Assembly (NCBI GenBank): GCA_030867185.1
Contig: CM061488.1
Coordinates: forward strand, 70,341,119 to 70,405,118
Length of the DNA stretch: 64,000 nt
Source: Tagetes erecta
Lineage: Eukaryota > Streptophyta > Magnoliopsida > Asterales > Asteraceae
Reading direction: 5' to 3'
Made by a program: the position numbers and the translations under genes. The notes under the pieces were generated by a model, which worked only from the letters and a program-made list of their open reading frames with translations, made no database searches and was not told where the DNA came from. Below are positions 55,261 through 64,000 of the stretch, one piece after another. The number at the start of each line of letters is the position of its first letter. Position 1 is the stretch's first letter.

Positions 55261-56174
55261 TAATTAGAATAAAAACTCAAAATTTGATTTGAATAAAATA
55301 TCACTGATTTGAAATTCGATTCGAAGTACAATTTTTGAACTTAGAATCGAATTTAAGACTTTAGATTATATTTGACTCGAAATTAGATTTAGAAATATAT
55401 GTATAGATTAATTTAGGATTATAAGTATATGAAGTTAAGCTAGGAAGTTACCATTTTAATTAGCTTTTTTTAATCGCAATTTCTATATCTAATATAAATT
55501 TATCATAACTTGTCCAGTTTAAGATTTAAAATACATATATGGTGCTTCAAACATAACTGTTACTAATGGGGCATCAAATTTGAAATCCACACATGGTGTT
55601 TCAAACATAAGATTGTTACCAATGAATCATCAATTCATTTGGCATCATTTTGAATAGTAATTTGAATTTTATTCTTTTAGAACGACGCTTAGTGCAACGT
55701 TAAGACCGTTGCACTCACGAGTGTAGTGCAATTACCGAGTTCGAAGCCCTAACTTGACGCCGTAATGGGACTCTCCCAAAGCTGTAATCGCAACGGAGAC
55801 TCATCTCAACCCTTCTTTCGGGTCAAGTTGGTAAGTAGAAGGTTAATTTAGTTAAGGTTATTATAATATATTAGGAGAATTTAATTAAGGTTATTATAAT
55901 ATATGATATTATGAATATATACATATTTTAAAAATAAAAATATTATTGTGAGATAAACTCCATATGATATAAAGTAAAGTAAGTAAAATACATTTTGCTA
56001 TAAGGATATGCATTCCTATTTTAGAAATTTTATAAGGTTAAATATCATTTTTTTAATACGAAGTTATTTGACTTATCCATTTCGAATTTAGCAATTAAAG
56101 TATTGTATGTCACATTTGATTAAAATTTTGCGTGATTGGTTGAAATTTTATAAGGTTACTTCTTAGTTATCTAA
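55261..56174. other. AT-rich intergenic stretch
   Basis: Apart from the SINE-like patch at 55681-55850 it shows a Helitron-style 5' border near 56007 (minus strand TCCTTATAGCAAAATG), matching the 5' ends of the 33-34 kb elements but without a matched 3' end. Confidence 0.4.
55681..55850 (+). repeat. tRNA-like / SINE-like sequence
   Basis: The tract GCTTAGTGCAACGTTAAGAC (A-box-like) and, about 50 bp later, GAGTTCGAAGCCC (B-box-like) are followed by about 100 bp of GC-richer sequence unlike its surroundings. No poly-A tail or target duplication was found, so the class is uncertain. Confidence 0.35.
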
Positions 56175-57656
56175 CTAGGTATAAGAATTCGGTCGCGCGT
56201 TGCAGCGGCCGGGTCTCATGTATTTAACTTCGTCTTATGCTTTGGTAAAAAAGTTTATTTACGGTGTAAAGTCGTAGTGCGTGACATATTAAAAGACGGA
56301 GGTTTATCCAAACTTAGTAATAAAAATGACAAACAAGTCAAAGCCAAGGGTCAAAGTCGCAAATATGAAAAAGTAGAGTATGAGGTTAAAGGTTGTAAAC
56401 CAGATAGGCCATCAAGAAGTAAAACTAATACTAATAAGTCAAAGTCGGAGGTCAAATTCGTATATATGTCAAAGTTGAGTATAGGGGATAATAGTGTCAA
56501 CTATAAAAGTAAGAGGGGGGAGAAGAGAAGGTGACGGTAAAGTTGTAAACTTGAAAGTGAAAGTATAAAGACTAAAGTTATAAATATATCAATCTAAAAT
56601 GACTAAATTTGTCAATATTGAAAAGTAATAAAACAAAAAAAAAATTAGATAGACACTATTCCACAATCCTTAAACTTTAGAAAGTATATAAATATAAATA
56701 AGAATTCATTTGTAATTATCTTTTTCGAATTTAAATTCCGTTTCAAAGTTGAACTCATTCGATTGAAATAAATCAAATGAGATTAGATTAACACGTACCC
56801 TTGTAGCCTCGAACTCAAAGTTACCTACACGAAGAAAGTTAAGGACTTTAACCAACTACACTAAATGAGCCTTGGTTGTTAGAATTGCATTAATATGTGT
56901 ATACAATGTAATGGTATAGAAGGTTGGCCTCATTATCCTTTTTATTGAAAATGGATGCATTTAAACAGTAATACAGTAACTTTTGTAACTTTTCATATAT
57001 GCCACACTACTTTGCATATTTGTAAACTTAGTTACAATAATTTTGGATGTATTTGTAATTTGCTTCTTCCTTTATACTTTAATGCAACAAGTACAAGCAT
57101 GTTATGAAAAGGTTATAGTATATCGTGGGTTGAGAGAACGACAAGCGGGGATGAGAGACAAGAAAGCATCGGCGAGCACCGACCACCGTTGTCGTCTCGA
57201 AAGTGATGGTTGGTTGGTGGCTCGGTTGTGGCGTTGTTATGCGCTTGATGGTGGTGACTCTTCCTCTCAAATCGTCAAGCTCAACGATTCTAGGTCGGAG
57301 GAATCATTAGGCCGGATGAACACAAAAGCGGTTGATTTATCTCTCAGCAAAATGATTTTGTGTTCCAGTGAATCATTAGGACGGAGGCGGTGTTTTGATT
57401 TTGGACCATCGGTTGCCGGAGGTTTACTCTTATTGATACATTTGTTGCAACTGATCGAAGTAATTTCAGATGGCATCGGTGGTTTCGTCATGTATTATTC
57501 ATATTGGTGGTATACGTACGTGTTTGCAGTTCAATATATATTGTTTGTTAATTGCACCACTGATTGCCAGAAGAAGCTAGAGATCGATCTATTACATATT
57601 ATTTCGAAATTTTACGTGAAGGTCGCGCTGCAACGCGCGTGACGACGTTAAACTAG
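56175..57656. mobile_element. Region bounded by two outward-facing Helitron-like 3' termini
   Basis: At 56175 a minus-strand end reads a GC-rich hairpin (GGCCGCTGCAACGCGCGACC) followed by CTAG|T. At 57656 a plus-strand end reads GTCGCGCTGCAACGCGCGTGAC, a spacer and CTAG|T. Both belong to the family seen at 42095. A 199-codon open frame (57043-57642, +) lies between them with a hydrophobic N-terminus and C-terminal half but no domain that I know. It may be captured or chance sequence. Confidence 0.45.
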
Positions 57657-60520
57657 TTTTTTTAAAATGTGAGCCACATTTAATGTCTCAATTGGATACA
57701 ACCACCGTCATTAGAATAACGCTGCAATATATAACACCTCTATAATGGAAGGGAGGGGTACGGTGGTGTCATCAGCATTATCACGACGTACCAAAAAACG
57801 TCTCGTTACAAACAGTCTAGTAAGATACCCTAATAAGATGTGGTTAATTAGTAATTACACATTTTTATCATTTCAAATTTTTTTTGTACTTAATTATACA
57901 TTTCATAGATTTTTTCCCATGACAGCTACTGGTAACTTTATTTAGCATGTCAATACACTACAAACGACACGTCGAATAAATATGCCATGACCAGACAAAT
58001 GATTTTCAGAAGAAGTGAAATCAATATTTGAATCAAAGACAAGTTCTATATGGGAAACATGCGTTTACTAAATGAAATGTCAAAGCATAAAAATTAACCG
58101 CGTATTTGATCAGTTTTCACTAGAAATGTTTCTGATGATAGTCGATGTGAGCCTATATTCTTAATATTTCAAAAACGGCTATAGAAAAAAGCTAATAACA
58201 TATTATTTCAAAGTCAAAGAAAAGAATGAAGGATTAAATACGTAGGTTGATTCAATGAAGCGAATAAAATTTTAAACGCCTTGTCGGCTTAAAAAATCTT
58301 GTTTCTAAAATTTTTACGAATATTTTTAAAAACATTGAATTAACTGAAACGAAGGTACCACTATATTAGTGGGCCGGCCATGAAAGATCGAGACAAAGCC
58401 TCCTAAAACACCCCACTTTGAAAGTCATGGGTTCAAGTTCAGTAAAAAAACAAAATGAAATTTGTCGTTCTAGAAAAGATTGAAACGAAGATTGATGATC
58501 ATGTCGAAGTTAGTAGTGTATGTGTTTCTGAAACTTAGACAAATATTACACGCGTCCCTTGTTAAGCCTCTAGACGGATCCATAAGTTCGTTTATTGTAC
58601 TTGTTACGTTTTAAAAAAAAGTTATCAAACTTCTTTTGGACCACTTTGTGGTCACAATTTGCATATCACATTGTGTTTGACTATATATAACTTATAACTC
58701 GATCGTAAATTACAATACGTATGTTATTTTAAGTCTTCCTATGCTTACTACTTTTGGAAAATATATTGAAAACGTTTTCAGAAATTTTTAAAATAAGTCG
58801 AATATATACCATTGTAAGAAAAGTACGTTCTACAAAACACGAGTGAATTTTTTTATCCCATTGTATAGAAATTATTCAACATACTCATATCAAATTAACT
58901 CATCACAATATTATATGGTCATGTGGTATAAATGGGTTAACGTCCCATGCGTTAAATCCAGTTTGAGAAGTTAACGTGTCTTAAAATTCACCTCCCTCAT
59001 GGGTGTTAAAAGGGCATTAAAGGAAATAATCGTTAACGGACTTTGAAAAGCCTCTACACACATGATTAAACGTTGAAGATGGTTAAAGGGTTACACCATT
59101 TCTTAGAGATAAGATAATATATCACGTACTTGATAATATGGTGATGACATATACGAAAGACTTGAAAGGAGACATCGTCTTGATGATGATCGAGTCCTCG
59201 TTTATGGTGTACAGTTAGCATAAGAATTAGGTGAGAGGAGTAAGTCTCACGATTTAGAGAGAGAGAGAAAGGCGGGGAACAAATTGATGAGGTTATGACG
59301 AACAACCTCTAATAATCTCTTATATGTTATATATTTACATTGAAAACAAACCCTAATTAGAGAAATAAGGATAATTATGTCCATCGAATATTACCAAATA
59401 AGACTTGAGGGTATTTAAGTCGATGATCATTTATTAGATAAATGATATAAAGGTCATATAAAAAGTATATTCCAACATTCTCCCACTTTTGTCCGAGTTA
59501 TCATTTATTATAAATATTAAATTAGATAAGCCTGATCAGGGGTTAATATTCATTTTAGCTTAAAATCATAACTGTACCAGATAAATACAGTCGTAAAATG
59601 ATCATACACTCAGGACCCCCTTTAACCATATTACAACCATAGATATAAAGCCTAAGTAAATTTTACTGACATACATGCCTTCATGTTGATTTGCATATTT
59701 ATTTGTCTATACTTATTCGGAGACAAGCAAATTTGAACAAATGAGGAAAATTTAATAATAAATAATTATATATTCATAGTGCGATATGCAATTGTACATA
59801 GTCACTAGTTAAACTCGTCTTTATTTTGAGTCCTTAGAAAAGACTTTAAAATGATAAAAAGATCTAGTTTCCTCTATTAGAATAATAACTTCTTGTTGAA
59901 ATTTAATACAACTCACATTGAACTATTATTGTCCGAAAAACAAGATAGCTGACTTTATAACAACGAGCCTTCAACACAATGTTTAAATGGAATTATAAAA
60001 ATGTTAGACAACTGATAAATTTTCCAATAATATTTAGTGACAATTGCATTGTACCTAAGATCAAATATTTCGAGTCGGCTTCCGTGGAAAATTCAGACTT
60101 TCTTTTTGAATTAATAACTTGACGTCATTTATTATTAAACGAGCCTTCAACTACTATAAAAATGTTAGGCAACTGATATCATTTATTTATTTTAACCTCT
60201 ATTATTAATTTCCTTTAACTACCGGAGTTACCGACTGAAAACAATATTGCATGTTATAATGTGTGAACACATGATTAATGTAAGTCTTATGTAACAATCT
60301 AATGTCCCATAGGTCAATCTCGGTGTACTTGGATGCTTATTGAGTAAGAAGCATCCCCAATATTATTTATGTCAAATTAAGTTAGAGTAAGCGCTTTGAC
60401 TCATGCAACAAAACTAAATTATTACTTGTTTAAAACAATGTTATCCATATAAAGACAAGTATTGTATTAGTTGCTCTCACTCCTCTTAAGGTAGGTTCCA
60501 TAATCCACTTAATTCTTTAC
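57657..60520. other. AT-rich, repeat-derived intergenic stretch
   Basis: A CATGGGTTCAAGTTC tract near 58426-58440 resembles a B box but lacks partners. The phrase 'ccaacattctcccacttttgtccgag' near 59472 is characteristic of retrotransposon-derived DNA in this kind of genome, but I cannot define an element. No gene recognised. Confidence 0.35.
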
Positions 60521-62372
60521 GTCACTTAATTCTGAGTTGCCACATTCCTCCATACTTCAAGAAATTTCATCCTAAAATTTGGCTAATGTCGTTAACCTTT
60601 TTCTTTATCATAGGGATCTTGCTATGTTTGAGTGTTTTCGATTCTTAATCCATGATTTCAACCGAGTTTTTAGTTGTTTATTGATTTCAACCTCGTCAAG
60701 TGGGACGAAAAAGTGTCCCATCAGGTAAGCGCTTCATTAGGTTTGAGACGTTGGAAACATTGTATACATCGTTACTATCTTCGGATAGACTTAGTCGATA
60801 AGTTACTAGACCAATCCTTTGCAGGATTTCAAATGGTTAAAGGTATCCTGAGTTTGATGAAATTTCAAAGTTTTAGAAATCCTCCAATAAGGTTTATAAA
60901 AGATTATTTATATTCCGAGTGTTTCCAGGTTTTAGATCATTGAACTTCGAGTTGTTATTCAGATATCCGAAATAGAATCAACATAGGGTTTAGATTGCTA
61001 AATTAATACGACATGTGTACGGTGTAAAGAGTAAATGAACTATTAACTGTTTATAGGTACTTAGCTTTAACAAAAGGAGCGTCGTGAGAACATAAATATT
61101 ATATGTGGTGTGGTAGTATGGCCATCATAAAAGACCTCATGAATTATTAGAAGAGAACGAATGATGATGCTATTTGTAAGTTCGAAAGTATACGATTAAG
61201 AATAAAAGGTCAATAAATCCATAATGTACTTTTGAAATAACAAGTGTGCGGGGAGTATATGATACGCAAAGTATTCTCTCATAAAAAAGGTTTCTGGAAA
61301 TCTTGTATTTCAGCACCAAGTGAACATCGATTCAATAACGAAGATCCTTAAAAGAAAACTCGTAGTAGTCGAGTTTAAATTATATGATTTTAGTTTATAT
61401 ATTAGATAAGGGCTTGAAGTTCAAAATAAAGAGATTCTAGCAAAGATTATGGTGCTCAAAATATAATTATTAGTGAATAACTTATAGTTTAAACTTTCAA
61501 AATATAATTTCTCATAAGTAGAATATGCAACACTTTATAAAATTTAAATTGAAAGAAATCACATCCAATGAGTTTGAGAGTTAGTAATGGCATAATATAT
61601 AGAGGATGATTTGAATACACTCATTAAATTATTATACGTTAAAAGTGTGAAAGCTACATAGTCATAGAATGAGTTTTAGCACGTGTCTCGTGGGTCACGT
61701 GATTAAAGAAGACATTAGAGATGTGTCGGTGAGTGGGAAATGGGACCCGAGTGAAGGAGTGGGTTCGATGTGGTTCACACAAAATGGAACCCATTTTGAT
61801 TTGGTTGTAAATGGGTTTGGTCAAGTGTTATTTACAATACACAATCACTCTCTACTCTATTATTGTGCCATTATTATACACATTCATCATTTAGGGACAC
61901 CGTACATTTATTTTGTCTTACAATTGTTAGTTCTACTTGTTTTTGTCACATTTAAACTTCAATAGTTTCTTATAGTTAACATTTAATTTTAATTCCTTTT
62001 TTATTCTCTTTTTTTAGTATTTTGTTTTTAGTTTATGAGTTGTATTAAGTGAAGCTAGGGAGAACAATTCTCGACAACTTAAGTATGTATAAAATCAGGA
62101 TTGAAGACTCAGTAGGAAAGACGTTGCCTCTAGAAGCATCATTTGTGGAGGTTTAAAGTTTAAACTTGATCAACTGAATGTTGAGTTTAATTTAAGAGTA
62201 CGAGTATTATAGCTTGCCATTTTAAAAATGTGTATATGAAATCACAAATTGAGTTTCATGTATACTTCATTTGATAAAATAGTGTGTTCGAAATTGCATA
62301 TTTAGTTAGTTTATCTTAAACTGGTTGACTAGTAACTCATTTGATTAAACATATCGACATGTTCTTATGATT
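60521..62372. other. Decayed relative of the LTR-array internal region
   Basis: Near 60548-60590 'cctccatacttcaagaaatttcatcc' followed by 'taaaatttggct' parallels the start of the array's internal region at 45198-45232 ('cctccttaaagaaatttcgtcc', 'cgaaatttgct'). The following kilobase has the same AT-rich, gene-free character. No LTR is preserved beside it. The short frames at 60674 and 61669 show no domain. Confidence 0.35.
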
Positions 62373-62375
62373 GTT

Positions 62376-62616
62376 CACTGCTAGAAAAATAGGCAATTGC
62401 TACCAAAGCTTAAGACAAAAAATAGTCGTAAGTTTAGCTACTAATTAGCCAGTGCAATGTTATGGAACCAAGTTCAGCAACCTATTAGGTAACGGTCTTA
62501 AAATGATTGCATTAGGTCTTTTGAGACGTGTGTTTTTTCATGCCTTTTCGGTCATAAAATGGTATTAAATAGCCTTTTGAGACTGTTTTGCGATCAAAAA
62601 CAATTTTCTAGTAGAG
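62376..62616. mobile_element. CACTA-type MITE
   Basis: The 241-bp element starts CACTGCTAGAAAAATAG and ends CAATTTTCTAGTAGAG, an imperfect inverted repeat of CACTA type. It is flanked by the 3-bp direct repeat GTT (62373-62375 and 62617-62619), the duplication length of that superfamily. It is non-coding. Confidence 0.6.
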
Positions 62617-62869
62617 GTTTAATACTAATATTAAAATCTACTTAAGTAGTTTCTTTATGACGAATTTAACATGTTTACATCTCGGTTGAAATGTTTAGGT
62701 GAATGAGCAAATGGATCATGTTTAGTTTACACGATTTGATTAGTTGTGCTGGATTAAGATTGATGTTTTTGAAACGAACAGATAAACAAGTAGCATATGA
62801 ATGAATTTAAGGTAAATATATCGACCTAAAACGCATCAACCCAACACATAAATGAAAATATTAATTTTT

Positions 62870-63160
62870 TTAAGGGTTATTGGATTTAAATAATCTCAAC
62901 TTTCACCTATTAGCCAATATTAATTATAACTCAATTATTAGCCATGAATAATCCCAACTTTCATTCTATTAGCCACCAACAATCTTTTCAATTACCCCAC
63001 ACTATTGCCTATGAATAATCATAAGTTGTATTCAAACGAAATGCTCGTTGGTGGCTAGTAGTGTGAAAGTTATGATTATCCATGACCAATAGTTAAGTTA
63101 AGATTAATATTAGTCAATATGCGAAAGTTAGGATTATTTAAATTCAATAAAAAATGTTTC
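62870..63160. repeat. Decayed relative of the 16.6-kb foldback MITE
   Basis: The left border TTAAGGGTTATTGGATTTAA is the same as at 16624-16643. The right border (near 63150) reads TTTAAATTCAATAAAAAATG. The arms still pair in places, for example around 'attagccaatatta' and 'taatattagtcaat', but are much diverged. Confidence 0.5.
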
Positions 63161-63810
63161 AATTAGATCACTCAACTTTATTTAAAAATGTTTCAATTAA
63201 GTCATTCAAGTATAAAAAATGTTTCAATTAGATCACCCAACTTTTATATTTTATTTAAGTTAAATGGTTTTACATGTTTTTTTAGCGTATTTTTTATGTT
63301 TCAGTTATAAAACTTTTTTTCTTTTTTTTTGTATAAACAACTTGAGTAAATTAGAAGCTTCATCCATGTGATGTGTTTAAAGTTACAGCTTTCATCCTGA
63401 AATGCCAATTATAAAACTCCTAAATAATACTCGTTTTGTTAGGCGATAAACAAAATAAAAGAAATACAACTATAGGTTGCGGACGATAACTTTGCCTGGA
63501 TGGTTATGTAGCTAGTTAGGAGATACAGAAAGTTGTTAAGCTAACTCATTAGTTAAGGAGTAGAATCAGGCCTTTACCGATCAGGTTTTGGATATTTTCA
63601 TGTGGGCATTAGCGCACATTTTTCACCCGGTCGTTCCCAAAGCAAAGGCTTTTTTAAGTTTACTTTGGAAAGACGCTTAACAAGCCTATAGATTCGTCTT
63701 TCTATTTATAATAGAAAAAGTCTAATAGAATTAGTATAGAAGTCTATATAATTAGCTAAATTGTCTGAAATATGAATAGAATCTTGCCTTTGTATCGAAG
63801 GCCTAGCGAC
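63161..63810. other. AT-rich intergenic stretch
   Basis: The word AATGTTTCAATTAGATCA is repeated three times near 63153-63240. Nothing else is recognisable. Confidence 0.4.
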
Positions 63811-64000
63811 AGGGCCGGTCCCGAGGAATCGGGTGCCCTGTGCGAGACGAGAAAAAAGGCCCCCAACCCGAAACCAGGGCCGGCCCATAGGGTGTGCCGG
63901 GTGATCGACCGCACAGGGCACTCGTTTGACGGGGGCACCAAAAAAAAAAAAAAAAAATTTTATATAATTTTTTTTTTTTTTATAAATAAGCCTGTTAAAG
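63811..64000. mobile_element. hAT-like terminus, running off the window
   Basis: CAGGGCCGGTCCCGAGG at 63811 and CAGGGCCGGCCCATAGG at 63867 are two closely spaced starts of the CAGGGCCGG type used by one hAT group, suggesting one element inserted in another near its end. The other termini lie beyond the window, so size and coding capacity are unknown. Confidence 0.5.

Noticed and set aside
56277..56534. 85-codon Lys/Ser-rich forward frame
   Set aside because: It matches the 'aaagtc' repetitive interior of the Helitron-like family, which is low complexity without a gene signal.
58360..58450. Possible SINE (CATGGGTTCAAGTTC B-box-like word followed by an A run)
   Set aside because: No A box at the right distance and no target duplication was found.
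1..64000. CRISPR arrays, bacterial operons, ribosome-binding sites
   Set aside because: Spliced genes, TATA boxes and plant transposons show that this is eukaryotic nuclear DNA. The tandem repeats lack the CRISPR repeat-spacer pattern.

Overview
The window looks like nuclear DNA of a eudicot plant, probably Asteraceae. It is AT-rich, its genes have GT-AG introns, and most of the 64 kb is mobile-element sequence. The family-level guess rests on a kinase fused to phloem-protein-2 (PP2) domains and on the style of the LTR ends, so it is an inference. I recognise three gene loci. (1) At 3.9-16.1 kb on the + strand lie three kinase-domain segments and two PP2 domains. The order is pseudokinase (3904-4857), intact kinase (8224-9186), pseudokinase (12489-13343), then PP2-PP2 (14525-16091). 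Intron phases let all of them be spliced into one protein of about 1380 residues, or into two or three separate genes. (2) At 20864-24018 on the + strand is a complete seven-exon gene for a plastid CBS-domain-pair protein (CBSX1/2 type, 241 aa). (3) At 38701-39651 on the - strand is an intronless DUF579 gene of the IRX15/IRX15-L type (xylan biosynthesis).

Layout. 0.16-0.77 kb: Ac/Ds-like hAT MITE. 1.9-2.5 kb: Helitron-like element with internal tandem repeats. 3.7-16.1 kb: the kinase/PP2 locus, whose two large introns (or spacers) are packed with Helitron, hAT, MULE, CACTA and copia pieces. 16.2-19.9 kb: Harbinger-type and foldback MITEs, a CACTA terminus with a GCGACC motif field, a 5S-rRNA-derived fragment and a small hAT. 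20.8-24.0 kb: CBSX. 25-26.3 kb: LINE remnant split by a hAT MITE. 27.9-29.7 kb: two more hAT elements. 29.8-32.3 kb: degenerate LTR, a SINE with perfect target duplication, and a foldback element holding a 28-unit minisatellite. 33.3-36.3 kb: two sister Helitron-like elements, a MULE MITE and a hAT MITE. 37.6-38.2 kb: Harbinger-type MITE. 38.7-39.7 kb: IRX15. 40-42.4 kb: LINE piece and a Helitron-like terminus.

The largest structure, 42458-54708, is one insertion of a non-autonomous LTR retrotransposon in minus orientation that has become a tandem array LTR-internal-LTR-internal-LTR. Its LTRs are about 2.74 kb with TGTGACA...TGTCACA ends, and its internal segments are 2020 bp with no gag or pol. 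The whole array is bounded by a single 5-bp target duplication (CATTT). The middle LTR resembles the right-hand LTR in its left part and the left-hand LTR in its right part, which is what unequal crossing-over between LTRs predicts. From 54.7 kb to the end I see only degenerate repeat DNA, Helitron-like termini, a short CACTA-type MITE and hAT-like ends running off the window.

The two most interesting items are the kinase/pseudokinase-PP2 locus, a possible tandem-kinase immune or wound-signalling protein, and the set of Ac/Ds-like MITEs whose bodies are each built from a different short CCG/CGG-containing motif.
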